Below, piece by piece: positions 10,978 through 22,320 of a DNA stretch of 64,000 nucleotides. The first letter of the stretch is position 1; the number at the start of each line of letters is the position of its first letter. The DNA is from Heterocephalus glaber (taxonomy: Eukaryota; Chordata; Mammalia; Rodentia; Bathyergidae): contig NW_004624848.1 of assembly GCF_000247695.1 (NCBI RefSeq), forward strand, positions 1,699,317 through 1,763,316. The letters run 5' to 3'. The notes beneath the pieces are model-generated. The model worked only from the letters and a program-made list of their open reading frames with translations. It ran no database searches and was not told the DNA's origin. The translations under genes were made by a program, and so were the position numbers.

Positions 10978-11803
10978 ATGGGAAAGAGAGGTCAGTCAAG
11001 CTCATCAGTGGTAGCTTTCCCCTGCTTGCAGATTGGCGGTGGTGGTGGTAGCAGTTGTTCTTGCTCCATTTGGGTCCTCCACCATGTGTGGCCATGTTCA
11101 GGGCAGGTCTTCCTCATGTACTTTGCTGACCAGTTTTCTTCTGTGACACAGTTTTCTTCTGTGAAAACGCCTCATAAAAACATCCAAAAGTGTGCCTCGT
11201 GTTTCTGGCCAGGTAAGGATAATATCCCCAGATAGATATGAGAGGGTTGAGGGAGTAAGTAGGTAGAGAATCCACAATGCACCCCTGGGCTGTGGCTGGC
11301 AAGGAATCCTGCCACCCACAGAAGCCCTGACAGAGTTCTCCTCACATCTGAGGGCAAAGATGGCTGCCCAGAATTTGCAAGAGCTCTGCACTTCCTGTCA
11401 GTGAGCATGGAGCAACAGCAGGCTGGTCCTGTCACTGAGAGGCACAGTCAAAGGCCAGAGAACAGGCATGATGGCGCCACAAAGACAAGGTGGTACCTAG
11501 CACTTAGCTTACTTAAATTAAGAGTTCACTGATTTTTAACTTAGAATTATGGAGTAGTTTCTAATTTCACTGAGTTTCTTTGGGGGATGATTATATAAAT
11601 TTTGATGCATTAGAGAGAATAGTGATTTAGAGAAGAATTGAATTTTACAAACTGAATTTAGGACGCTTGCAGAGTAGAGTTAGAAACTATGACATTTGAA
11701 CTAGTTGTAGAGTCTCCTGCAAGGGTATATATGTGAAAATACTTTATCCTATGAACATTAGAAAATTAGTATCTTACCAAAATGTATTCATTTAATGTGT
11801 ATG
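10978..11803. other. No recognised element
   Basis: 10980-11460 has mixed composition with several overlapping open frames on both strands, none with a recognisable domain. The duplication CAGTTTTCTTCTGTGA occurs twice near 11130-11165. 11500-11800 is AT-rich. Confidence 0.35.
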
Positions 11804-12488
11804 TGAGGCAGAATCAGAAATACACTGAATGTTTAAATGTAAAGGTTTATTATGATAGACGATGCTTCGCTGTTAATCCCCCTCGGAATACACCTCACTT
11901 CACACACACCCCATTGCTGTTGCCACTTTCTGAAGCAGCTCTCAAAGTCCTCTTCTGTGAATGTCTTTAGTTGTGCTGTCCTGGCTGCCTCGATGTTCTA
12001 AATAGATTCAAAGAGTTTCCTTTCCATGGTCATTTTGACATTGGGGAAGAGCCAGAAAACACACAGTGCCAGCCCTGGTGACTAGGTGGGTGAGGACACA
12101 GGTTATGCTTTATGCACCCACCTTCCTGTTGGGTGGCACTGACAGCGGCATTCATTAAAATAAATATTTTATCACACTTGAGAAAAAAGACACTCATGAA
12201 ATAGAACTTTCAAAACTGTTTCCAAAAGTAGCAAAGCTGATGGGATAAGTGTATTGAAATCCAGAGGGAGTATTTTTTTTTTTTGGTACCAGGGATCAAA
12301 CTCGGATCCTTGTGCTTATGCAGCAGGCAGCGAAACCACTGAGCTAAATCCCTGGCCCCAGAGGGAGTATTTTGAGGGAGATTAATGACAATGTGTCCTT
12401 TACATTTTTAAAAATTTAAGCATTGGTACCAATTAACTTAACTTTAAAAAACTTCAGCATTGGTTGTATTTTTTAATGTGCACCCTCA
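11804..12488. mobile_element. Composite mariner foldback element, copy 2
   Basis: The left end (GAGGCAGAATCAGAAATACA) leads into the 3' end of a mariner transposase gene in reverse. The reverse strand of 12000-12070 still encodes FWLFPNVKMTM, part of the conserved mariner region near the third catalytic Asp. The middle keeps an internal mariner-end-like block at 12167-12180 (TTTTATCACACTTG). A second transposase 3' end then runs in sense orientation (AAGACACTCATGAAATAGAA at 12188, GATGGGATAAGTGTATTGAAA, GAGGGAGATTAATGACAATG) to an outer end near 12488. Left and right arms of about 150 bp are inverted copies. There are many stops and no active transposase. An ID interrupts the right arm. Confidence 0.8.
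12256..12375 (-). mobile_element. ID SINE inserted in a foldback arm, antisense
   Basis: The ID lies at about 12272-12359: a T-run, GGTACCAGGGATCAAACTCGG, then GCTAAATCCCTGGCCCC. The host sequence CAGAGGGAGTATTTT occurs on both sides as the duplication, and it belongs to the mariner right arm. The ID is therefore younger than the foldback. Confidence 0.9.
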
Positions 12489-12524
12489 TTTGTGTGAAAT
12501 ATATTGCTAATTTTCTGAAGATGC

Positions 12525-12700
12525 TATAGCCATTAAGTGCTCAGATTTGGGGCCAGAATCCCTGGGTGTAATTTCTGACTGTTTCATACAACACGCACCA
12601 CCTTGAATGGGTTGCTTACATATTTATGGGTTTGTTGGATGCATAATTGAGCCTATAAAACAGAAGACTCTACTTTGGAGTGATGAAAGCACAACAGTGG
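12525..12700 (+). mobile_element. MIR SINE remnant, sense
   Basis: TTAAGTGCTCAGATTTGGGGCCAGAATCCCTGGGTGTAATTTCTGAC (in two parts) matches the MIR 5' half (AGTCAGACTGCCTGGGTTCAAATC order). GGGTTGCTTACATATTTA follows. Confidence 0.6.
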
Positions 12701-12826
12701 GCACGCGAATGCATACTGCACCACTGGTAACCTACTGACATGATGGAGAAACAGAAGTGACTGTTAAAAATGCACCTAAGTTATCAGTTCACTTCTATGA
12801 TAATAAAACCTAGTAGTATCAATATA

Positions 12827-13880
12827 AGGTGTGCTCAAAAATTGTGACAAATGCTATAGTATTTTTAAAAATTTATTACAGCCAAAGACACATGGACATT
12901 AATCTTCCTCAAAATGCTCCCTCTCACTTCAAACACTCTCATCCCATCACTCTTGCCACTTTCTGAAGCAGTTCCAGAGGTCCTCTTTCATGAGTGTCTT
13001 TAGCTGTGCTGTCATGGCTGCCTCTATGTGCCAAATCGATTCAAAATGTCTACCTTTTGCATCAGTGAGGGCTCACTGGAGGGACAGACGCTCTCTAATG
13101 ATGGATGTGGTGTACATAGAGGACTCACAAGGTTTGCAGTGGCTTACAGTGGGGCCCGAGTGGGAGTGGGAGTCAGGTGTGGAAGACTGCAAAAGGCCTA
13201 TCTGCACGCTGGAGGTCCGGAGGGTCCAGTCCAAGGCCCAGAGCGGAGTGTTGGTGTGCCGCCCTCTGTGGGAACCTGTGGTGAAGCTGATGGGGCTGCG
13301 CTGGAGGCCTGGAGACAGGAGGCCTGGAGACAGAAGCCCAAAGGCAGGTGGTGGAGGAGACCGGAGCTCCTCTGAAAAAGCAGAAGAGAGCATGCTTCTT
13401 TCCCTCTCTGTCCCATCCAGGCTGCAAACCTCCACCCAGTGTGAGTCTCCTACCTTCAGTGAGTTGGTCACCCAGGTGTACCCGAACTCCGCTAGGCCAG
13501 TCTGACAGGTGTTTCATATTCAAGTCCACACCACGATTACCTGCACACCTTTCATGGTCCTTGCGACTTTGGAGATGAACCAGAAGTCTCATGGTCACAG
13601 ATGTGATGAATAAGCTGGATAATTACACCCCCTAAGGTTTTTATGATCCGGCCTTTTAAAAATGATACTAGGCAACAGCATTCACTGTAATTTTGATCAC
13701 ACCTTGTAAGTAAAGACTTTCGCAGAAGACTTCCAGAACTGCTTCAGAAAGTGGCAAGCATGATGGCATTAATATATTGAAATGAAGGAGACTATTTAGA
13801 GCAGAATCAGTGACAATGTAGCTTTTGCTGTAATAATTTTAAAAACGTAAACATTACTGTGCATTCTGATTGTACTTGAC
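12827..13880. mobile_element. Composite mariner foldback element, copy 3, split by an LTR
   Basis: The left terminus is AGGTGTGCTCAAAAATTGTG at 12827, preceded by TA. It is followed by a reversed transposase 3' end; on the reverse strand MTAQLKTL and NCFRKWQE are readable. An LTR insertion occupies 13058-13547. The mariner then resumes with TTTCATGGTCCTTGCGACTT. At 13691-13706 the block TTTTGATCACACCTTG is a near-perfect inverted mariner terminus inside the element, followed by TA. The sense-oriented second arm then runs (GAAGACTTCCAGAACTGC, AGAAAGTGGCAAGCATGATGG) to an outer end near 13877. There is no intact frame. Confidence 0.85.
13058..13547 (-). mobile_element. Solo ERVL-type (MLT2-like) LTR with 5-bp duplication
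   Basis: A 490-bp insertion begins TG and ends CA. It is flanked by CCTTT at 13053-13057 and 13548-13552. The duplication length of 5 bp and the start TGCATCAGTGAGGGCTCACT fit ERVL/MLT2 LTRs read in reverse (family start-end motif AGGGTTCACTAGAGAGACAG). No internal retroviral genes are present, so it is a solo LTR. It is GC-richer than the host and gives overlapping open frames on both strands (up to 171 codons), none of which resembles a real protein. It splits the mariner composite and is younger than it. Confidence 0.8.
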
Positions 13881-16800
13881 AGTACCATGATTCCTGATGA
13901 TCTGTTTTGTGCTTTCTATCTTGCAACCTTAGGCTCTAAGGATGTACAGACATAAAGATGTACGTATCCTGATCATTTCAGCCTCTCATGCCAGGCGATT
14001 GGTCGGTGAGGACTTGAACGAGCTTACTGGTAGTAGTAACTGAACTTGGTTATGAGAGAACATTGGATTGCTGCAGTGCAATGGATGTCTGGTGCTAGGT
14101 GATCATCTAAGGCATCTATGCTATTCCGTGTCCATTTGGATGTTAAAGGGACAATAAGGCAGGTCTGGCCAGAGAAAAGGCTAAGATATTTTAGGAATTG
14201 GGCTATAAGTCATCTCTCCAGGCAAGACCACTAAAATTTCAAGCTAAACATCAAAAAACTTCAGAATCTGTGGTGGAACAGAGGGCTGGGGAATAACAGC
14301 TATGATCTTGAGATCAATGCGAGCCTCAGGCGATAGTTCATTCCATGGACCTTTCCAACTTCAGGAGACTCTGTCCAGTGTGGCAAACCTAATATAAAAG
14401 TACATGGATCTGAGAGTGACAAGGACCAGACTGTAGAAAACAAAAACACAGTGGTCCCGAATTATTTCTTAGGGCTAATTGCTCATAAATACAGTCACTG
14501 TTGGCTTTTCACAACTGAATTCTTTCCCAAACTGCGAAGAGCGTTCCCTCTCCAGAATGTCTGACTGGTTGAGGTCAGCAGAGCCTAACCTCTTAGTTCT
14601 TTGGGGTCAAGAAAAGGGATCCTTAAGCTCCAGTGCTTCTGGTGGAATTGTCAGAGGCCTCTGTTACCACTGCCGAGTCCGTCGGGCTTTCCCTCTGCTC
14701 ACCCTGCTCTCCTGATTGTTTCACAGGTATTTCTCTGCGACCGTTTCTCAGGAAGCTCTCTGCATGTCCCTCTTCATCTCAGAAGCCAATTCCATGGAAC
14801 CCGATCTAAAACAGATGGAGATGACATTCATGTCGTTTATAAACACTTAGCCAGAGTAATCTGGAGGATGTTTTCAGTAATAAATTCAGAGTCACACTTT
14901 GAACACGAAAACAAGTATCTTTTCTTTATTCCCTCGCCTATTCTAAACAGATTCTTCAGTAATTTGAACAAGATCTAGTCTGTATTATGTTAAAGAGAGT
15001 TTTAAAAATAAACTCCACATTAATAATTTGAAAGTCTATTTTCTCAGTTTTGTAATTTTTCCTTACTGATACTGATTGATGATACAACATAATTTCAAAT
15101 ATAAAAGAATATTCCATTACTGTTGCTTCTTTAATTATCCTCACCCACAACTCCCATCACCATGAGAGCAGAGCTATTGACTTACGATTATTTATCTTAC
15201 AGAATAAGACTGAATATATACTTGATACATAATTGTTTGCTTTAACTGATGAATCACTGGCTCAATTTACATAAAAAATCAATTCCTTTGCACATTTTTT
15301 CTTAAACTCAAACTTTAAAACTTTTTGACACAAATTCACATTAATTCAACTTCTCCAAAATGCGTAGCTTTAATCCATACATTCTTGAAAAAACCCTTCA
15401 CACAAAAACAAAAAATATCATTATCAAATGCATATCTGTGGCTTAAATTACAACTCATACTTGTAGTAAATTCTTTGTGGTAACATCATATATGCCATAA
15501 AGTAACACAGGGCTGTGATGATAATTATGTGCTATAAACGTGCTTTTGCATGGGAACTCTGACCTGATATGTGAGGCTCACACCCTCTCTACTATTGGCA
15601 TAGCATCTACAATTCCTGTTTGGTCGGGCTGAACCTCTTATAATGTCTTAATTCACTTTTTAAAGTTTTTGTGGTGAAAGGAAGTCTTACTTTTAAATTC
15701 TGAATATATCCTACTTAAATTGAAACAAAAGACATTCTTTTACAATTACTAACATCTTTTAGATATTAAAACAGCAAGATGTTTGACATTCTGTTTTCAA
15801 GAGACTATAAATGAAAGTGTTACTGAAAATATAGATAGCTTTACTTGTTTACAGAAACATTTTTATGCCTTTCTTTCTCTCTCACACATACACATACAAA
15901 CACACTCACGGACTATACTATCTTATAGTATACAATAGTTTACAAATTTCTGGGGTTCAAAATTTGATATTTTCATAATTATTTGAAGTATTTATTAAAC
16001 AAATTTTAATGTTGCAAAGATTCTGGTTCAGAAAGATGGTGTTAGGCTTGGGTTCAATGATTTTTCCCAAAACCTCTGATTTTTGTCAGAAGGTAATGGC
16101 CCTGTAAAGAATTTGATATGAGTATGTCTATATAATTATTTTTATAACAGTGAATATACCAGCAGTGCCTAATTTTATGGTCCAACACATTGCAGTATGG
16201 GCTTCTTTCATACTGAGATCATAGAGATCATATAATACATCCTGATATTCTTTCTATATTGGGGCTTAAAGAATGTTTTCCTTCTAGGAGTTTTTTAGAA
16301 AAAAATAAAGTTTAGTTGTCATTCTTCACTACTGAGCTGGATAATTTAAACAAATTCCTTTTTTACTTGGTAATTTCCTTATTGGATGAGTAACTGATGA
16401 CCTGGGGCCCTTACTGAGGGTAGGCACTTAGGACAGGAAAGAGAGAGAACATCCTTTCAAAACAGCAGCAGAAATAAAACTATAGCAATGCTGTAAGAAC
16501 AAACTCATAGGGAGGCGGAGCTGTAGAGTTGGCAAAATAAACCGTATTTTACCTGTGCTGCTCAGGTTTCCAGGTATCTTTCGTGCATCTTATTCCTGGA
16601 GACCTTTTGCTTTCTGGCAAGGGAGACGCTGAGACATACATGCGGTTTGCTTTGCTTCGCTTCTGTATGACTCGGCTCTAGAGAAACCCTTATCTCCCTC
16701 ACTTGGGCTGTGAGGTGGGTGATTTCCAGACAGGATCCAGGTGATGAGTCACTGAGTAGGAGATGCAGGAGGTTTCATTTACAGGATGCAGATATGTAGG

Positions 16801-17150
16801 ACAGATGGCTACAAAACAAGAAACCAGCAGAGCAGGGGCGCAAGCTTAGGGCGGAAGAGGAGAATTCAAGTGCTTCTCAGTGAGCACAGGAAGCACAGAG
16901 GGGCCTGGTTACAGAGGGGCTCCCGCCTGCTCAGTGTGGGCCTCGGCTTCTTCTTGACTAGGAAGCTCCAGGTAATGCTGGTGCTGTTGCTGGCTGTTCG
17001 TGAGCCATGCTTGGAGCAGTGGGGCTGACCAAGTGCCTCTGAGCCCTGACCAGATGAGAGGAAAGAAACGATCCATCATCTGCTCAAGGACTGCTGGACA
17101 TGGATCCCAATCTGGGCCTTCATCTCCTCTCCTTGTGTCGCCCCCAGGCT
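13881..17150. other. Long stretch without recognised genes
   Basis: 13900-14900 is mixed. Open frames at 14479-14715 and 14601-14978 have no domain. 14990-16400 is strongly AT-rich. 16400-17050 is moderately GC-rich, with an 80-codon frame at 16786-17028 that I consider chance. Confidence 0.3.
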
Positions 17151-17153
17151 ACT

Positions 17154-17545
17154 TGTCTTAGTTACTTTTCTCTTGCTGCTGAGACAAAATACTCGACACC
17201 CAAAAGTTAAAGGGGGAAAGGTTTATTTAGCTCACAGTTTGAAGAGGTTTCAGTCCATAATCGGTTGGCTCCATGGCAGGGTGGCTTGGCAGAGGGGCAA
17301 CAGCTCATGGTGGCAGAAGACAGCAAAGTAACGAGAGACCTTAACAGCATCTTTCTGCCCCTTTTGTCCCATCCAGACTACAGGGATTAGGGTGGTGCCA
17401 AACCAATCACTCATGTGTAGTGGTTTAGTAATCATACACCCTTACCCCAGCATCATACATTCCAGATTCAGCCACCTCTGACAAAGAAAGCCCCACCTCA
17501 TCCACATGAGGCTTTAGAGGGACATCCAGACACAAGCCCTAGCGC
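17154..17545 (-). mobile_element. MaLR-type solo LTR, antisense
   Basis: It begins TGTCTTAGTTACTTTTCTCT, followed by GACAAAATACTCGACACC, GGTTTATTTAGCTCACAGTTTG and TTCAGTCCATAATCGG. The end reads ACATGAGGCTTTAGAGGGACATCCAGACACAAGC. This is the mirror image of the rodent MT/MTE MaLR LTR. Confidence 0.85.
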
Positions 17546-18846
17546 TATTCATGAAGTCAAATTTAAAATATCTGAACTTCCTATGAGGGCTGTGGTACCC
17601 AGTAACTGAACAGTTTTGAGCAGTGCAACAGCACCAGAGTCCTTCTTCATAGTAGGACATGTGGACTGCAGGAAGGAAGGGTTAAGACAGAGGTCCTCTT
17701 AGACACCGCTCCTATCGTCTAGTTTTGAGGCCCTAGGGTCCCAGGCAAAAGGGTGGCAGGGGGAGCAAAAGGGATGAAGCTAATCAGGTCTGGCTTGCAA
17801 GCTGGAGGACTGTGGAGGGGAATAATGATAGGGTGTGGAAGGAGGTAGAACGGAAAGTACAAAGCCAGACCATAGGATGCTAGTCCAGGGACACTCCCTG
17901 TATCCATCTCTGCCTACTTTCATTCATTTTCTGTTTCACCGACCTGCTTCTTACATCTTCATTTTCTCAAGTGGGGATAGAAATAGTGTGCTTGGGCCAC
18001 ATTCACCTCTTTCTCCACACTTTCATGCTTCATTAAACTTGAACAATATACAACTCTGAATTATAGCTGCTGGGGCATGGTCAAAGAGCCATATATGAAG
18101 ACTGGGGTGTATCGGTGACAGGCAATTCCCTTTTTCAAAGTGAAACAGGCAAATTGTATGTCTTATTCTAGTGGAACCTGATGGTCATAGCTTTTAAGTA
18201 AGTCCCCTTAGCTGATTTCTTGGAAATGTCAGAAACATGGAAGTATAAGAAGTGAGAAATGTAGTTCAGATCAACCTCTTGATTTCAGCTGGAAAATAAA
18301 GGGAAATTCAACATGCTGGGTATATTAGCATTTTTCCAGCTGTTGCTGCTGCCATGTGAATAAGGGCTCCCCACAGACCCAGATCAAAGTAACAAATCGG
18401 GGGTACCAGGGCTTGGGACCGTACTATAATAATTTTACAGATTCAGCAGAGCATTTCAAATGAAAGTGCGTGTGGTGTAAGTGACAGGTGTTCAGAAACA
18501 CAGCCCAGAGTTCATGCTGCTGCAGGCATGGAGCTGGGCTCTCAACTTAGCACTTGCTGCTGAAACCATGCCCACTTGGACTCCTTGTCACACAGGCCCT
18601 CTGGGCCTGACATTTCAGGTCCCCCAGTGTGTATGTGGCGATGTATGTGTCTCTTTGGAGCTTTCAATTCACTGTATTCTAATATTAAAATTGCATTTCT
18701 GCTGGAAATTATAGATCCCTTTAAGCATTCAAAATGTATCTTCCCTGGTACTTCCATTTGCATCTGTCTGAAATGCTGATTAATGAACCTTTGGGGAATA
18801 TATATGTATACACCCACATATCCTTAGTTTCTGGGAAGCTTGAGGT
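17546..18846. other. No recognised element
   Basis: It is mixed AT/GC sequence. Several 60-90 codon frames occur on both strands without domain or splice support. Confidence 0.3.
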
Positions 18847-18847
18847 C

Positions 18848-18861
18848 ATAGATAGATAGAC

Positions 18862-18909
<48 letters not shown>
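18848..18909. repeat. (GATA)n microsatellite
   Basis: About 15 tandem units of the tetranucleotide, one interrupted by C (GACAGATA), run directly into the T-tract of the next ID. Confidence 0.95.
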
Positions 18910-18993
18910 TTTTTTGGGGGGGACCGGGGTTTGAACTCGGGTCCTTGCACTTTCAAGGCAGGAGGCGGAACCACTGAGCTAAATCCCCAGCCC
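18910..18993 (-). mobile_element. ID SINE 1 of a three-copy cluster, antisense
   Basis: It has a T-run, GGACCGGGGTTTGAACTCGGG, GCAGGAGGCGGAACCACTGAG and CTAAATCCCCAGCCC. Both boxes are close to consensus. Confidence 0.9.
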
Positions 18994-19007
18994 AAAGTAA
19001 GTAGGTG

Positions 19008-19096
19008 TTTTTTTTTTCCTTTGGTATCAGAGATCGAACTCAAGAGCTGGAGCTTGCAAGGCAGGCAGCAGCACCACTGAGCTAAATCCCTGGCCC
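19008..19096 (-). mobile_element. ID SINE 2 of the cluster, antisense
   Basis: It has a T-run, GGTATCAGAGATCGAACTC and AGCACCACTGAGCTAAATCC, ending TGGCCC. It is more diverged than copy 1 in the B-box flank. Confidence 0.9.
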
Positions 19097-19101
19097 AAAC
19101 A

Positions 19102-19187
19102 TTTTGAGGGGGGGTTACTGGGGATCAAACTTGGGACCTTGCACTTGCGAGGCAGGTGCTGGAACCACTGAGCTAAATCCCCGGCCC
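19102..19187 (-). mobile_element. ID SINE 3 of the cluster, antisense
   Basis: It has a short T/G-rich tail region, TTACTGGGGATCAAACTTGG, GCACTTGCGAGGCAGGTGC and CTAAATCCCCGGCCC. Six bases separate it from copy 2. Confidence 0.9.
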
Positions 19188-19857
19188 TTCTACTTTATTA
19201 TTAAGTTAATTTAACAAGACCTGAAAGGAGACTTGTGTTAATTCCTGGAGCAGTTCTTTGAACACCTCTGAAAATTAAGAGGGTTAGATGTCTCTACTTT
19301 TTTCTTCAACAACATTATCTTGAAAAGAAACCTACTTGATATAATTTAAAATAATCTGCTTGATTGATCATTAATATTCTTTGCAGGCTTTATTGATGTG
19401 GAAAACACAGAAAATCTAGGATCTTTCTCAGTTATGAACTGTTCTTTAAAAAAGAGAGAAAAACCTGACATTACATGAGACTTATTCTGGCTGCCCAGAA
19501 TTTCTTTGATACTTATCCTAACAGAACGTTTATTGAAAAATTTTCCTTTTAAAATGCTGTATGCTTTAAAAGCAGATTTTCATTTACTTTCACAAAAATG
19601 TGTAAGATGAACATATTGTAATTTCTACTTTAACGAAATCAATTCAGAATTATACAAGAGTGAGATTTTTGAGGCAATGGTATTTTTAATCTTTACTTTG
19701 TGACATAACAGGCTCTAGATTTTTTAAGTTTTAATTGAATAAAGTATACTTTCCACTAAGTGTTGTCCTAGAATCAGTTTTAGTGAATTAGAAGCTCTGT
19801 TTCACAAATATTTTACCTTAGCATCTCCTCCTTGCTCACTCACTAGATGTGAGCTTT
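19188..19857. other. AT-rich sequence, nothing recognised
   Basis: No repeats or coding signals are convincing. Confidence 0.35.
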
Positions 19858-19942
19858 GTTTCTGATTTGGTCCTGAGGACTGAATTTAGGGCCCAGTGCA
19901 GAGTAAGGCTTGTCCTGCCAGCAGTGAGCAACACCCCAGCCC
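19858..19942 (-). mobile_element. Old ID SINE, antisense
   Basis: CTGAGGACTGAATTTAGGGCCC, AAGGCTTGTCCTGCC and AGTGAGCAACACCCCAGCCC form a diverged reverse ID. GAGCTTT lies on both sides (from 19851 and after 19943) as a possible short duplication. Confidence 0.7.
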
Positions 19943-21373
19943 GAGCTTTTCACTGGGATTTTCGAGGTCCCACCGCTCACAGACCCCTCTACTCCCCACT
20001 TCTGTTGATGTTTTAGCTGGAGCCAGGATGCATTCTCATGATGTACATTAGAGCATCCTTTATCTACTTAAACATGCAACTGAATAATTAATGTAAATCT
20101 GTGACTATGATATGATAAAAGTACAGCTTTACTGCATATTTACAGAGATACCAAGAATTATATTTATGTAAATAATAAATGAATTCATTTGTTAGATTTA
20201 TAAGATTTTTAAGTATTTGGAAGAATTTTCTTGATTGTGACAATTGCAATGTTCTTTAAAAAAGGATTTAATTAATTTTATTAATGCATATTGAAATAAC
20301 TTAGGGCATTTAACTGATCAAAGGTTAAAAGTCCCTATAATATACAATAACATTTACTAGCTGGATTTAAAATTTCCAGAGGAGCTTGATTCTTGAATTC
20401 ATTGTAATTTTAATACATTAACTCTTTATTTAAAATACAAAATAATTTTGCATATCTTTTACATATAAAAAATTACCTCACAAACAACATAAAAGCTCAC
20501 ACTGATAATTAAGGATAGTGTGACTGTTTCAGCTCAGAGTGTATGATAAATGCGATAGTGGTGGGGGTCGGGAAATAGTGCAGAATTACCAAAGTGAGAA
20601 TTGTTAATATCCTGAAATGGGAATAACTTGATTTCTATTCAAACACGATACTGCATGTACTGAATATTTAGTGGAATTGGGAAGAAATTAGGGATTGTAT
20701 GCAAGAACAGAGTCATGCAGTAATCTATTTCACTAGAGACAAAAGAACCTGTCGTATGCATGTGTCAAAATGTTTTAAATGTGTGTGTGTACTTCAGTGA
20801 TGTTTGCTTATTGGTTGTTTGATAGTTTTGTATATGTGTATGCTATTTTTAGACAGCTTTTTGGGAAGCGTTTCAAAGGGCTTAAAATTTAAATTAAACA
20901 TTTAAATCATTGGTTTCTTTCATGCCGGAAAGTATATTACTGGCGTCCAGATCTCCGGCGGATTGTCCTCTGCAGTTACATAGGCATGCTGCAGACATTC
21001 TGTAAAGGTTGGTTGGAATATGAATTTCCTCTCCAGGTTGCTGGCTGTTGGAGAGATCAGGGCAGATGCATGTGGCTTTGAGGTGACCTGCGGAAACATT
21101 AACTTTCTTACTCTTTCAAGGTGCCCTGGAGAAACTGTATCACATTTTTAAACACAGAGGCTACAAGGAGGGAGTCAGAGATTTCCCATAATTTTCCAAT
21201 CTGGGTGATGTGAGGAATGACAGTATCCTGTTAGAGACAGGAAATGCTGAGGGGTAGGAAGATAATCAGTCCGTTCGGAGTACACTGGGATTGAAATTGC
21301 GATTTGCTGGTGATAGGAAATATAGGAGTGAAGCCCAAGACAAAGGCTGGAGTAGATGAGAAGACTGAAGTCC
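19943..21373. other. AT-rich sequence grading into GC-richer DNA
   Basis: 20040-20930 is strongly AT-rich. From 20940, GC and CpG rise (CTCCGGCGGATTGTCC) towards the block at 21375. No repeat was identified. Confidence 0.35.
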
Positions 21374-21374
21374 A

Positions 21375-21775
21375 CTCCTCTGGAGACGGCGCGGAAGCTG
21401 TGCTATCGCCTCCACGGAGTGTGCTGGGCACCCACCGACCCCTAGCGACATTGCTCACCTTGGGCTGCAGGGGGAGTGGAGTTGTGCAAGTGAGCTCCAG
21501 CCGTTCAGGGTCCCAGGCTGGACTCTGCGGGTTGGTGGAAGGGCCCACACAGTGTAGTTCGTGTGATGGGTAAAACCTTAATTTCCACACAGCCCTGGAG
21601 GGTTCCGCACCGGCGTCAGCGGGTTACACCTGAGGCCAGCGGCTGCTTAGAAGGACGCCTGCGTTGTCTCGCCGGACCTTGGTCGCGCTGGATATAGACG
21701 GACTCACGCGACCCAAGTCTGCCCCGCGACTCTAGGCCTGCTGCTTGCCACTTTTATGTTTTGAATTCGCAACCT
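21375..21775. promoter_or_regulatory. Small CpG-rich island, function unknown
   Basis: By hand count there are 27 CpG in about 400 bp, in sequence of clearly higher GC than the surrounding DNA. Dense patches are GACGGCGCGGAAG, CCGCACCGGCGTCAGCGGG and GTCGCGCTGG. In mammalian genomes CpG decays unless protected, so this may be a promoter-like island or a young GC-rich insertion. No first exon or known promoter element was recognised. It lies 2.7 kb upstream of the candidate exon at 24435. Open frames at 21231-21590 do not resemble known proteins. Confidence 0.5.
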
Positions 21776-21878
21776 CTGGAACACTGGGTCAAACAGAAGC
21801 GTTTTATGAGTAGGGTTGCTACATTTTAGCCCTTCCTCTTTACATCTGTGTTTGGCGAACATTTATTTTTCTTGGGAT

Positions 21879-22320
21879 GTGTTACAGATTGAAGTGCATC
21901 TCCCCAAATACTCATGCTTAAGTGGAACTCCTACTTCAGGATGTAAGGTTATTTGGAAACAGAGTTACTGCAGATATTGTTAGAGAAGATGGGGTCATGA
22001 TAGAATAGGGGTCCCTGATGCAATACACCCACGCTCTTATAAGAAAGAGGAGGCTTGGCCACAGACATGTGCACGTTTTGTGAGGTGTTTTGTGAAGATA
22101 AAGGCAGCGATCTGCAAGCCAAGGAACACCAAAGATGCCCTACAGACAACCTGAAGCAAGGCAGAAGGTGTGGAATAGATTCTCCCCCACAGCCTTCAGA
22201 AGGAACCAATCCTGCCAATGCATTCATTTTCAATTTCCAGCCTCCAGAATGGCGAGACAATAGATTTGTTGATGGCAGTGTGCTTGTGGCGCCTCATTAG
22301 GGCAACCCTAGCAAAGACAA
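21879..22320 (+). mobile_element. MLT1-like MaLR LTR, sense
   Basis: AAGTGCATCTCCCCAAATACTC, GGTTATTTGGAAACAGAG, GGGGTCATGATAGAATAGGG, CTCTTATAAGAAAGAGGAGG, TCTGCAAGCCAAGGAACACC, GGAACCAATCCTGCCAATGC and CAGCCTCCAGAATGGCGAGACAATAG occur in the order of MaLR LTRs of the ancient MLT1 kind. It is degenerate. Frames at 21949-22300 are shadows of it. Confidence 0.85.

Noticed and set aside
10745..11095. 116-codon reverse frame rich in Phe, Leu and Ser
   Set aside because: It is produced by the GAAA purine tract.
12990..13598. Long overlapping open frames (171, 141 and 132 codons)
   Set aside because: They lie across the solo LTR and its mariner host. The GC-rich LTR simply has few stops; there are no domains, and both strands are open.
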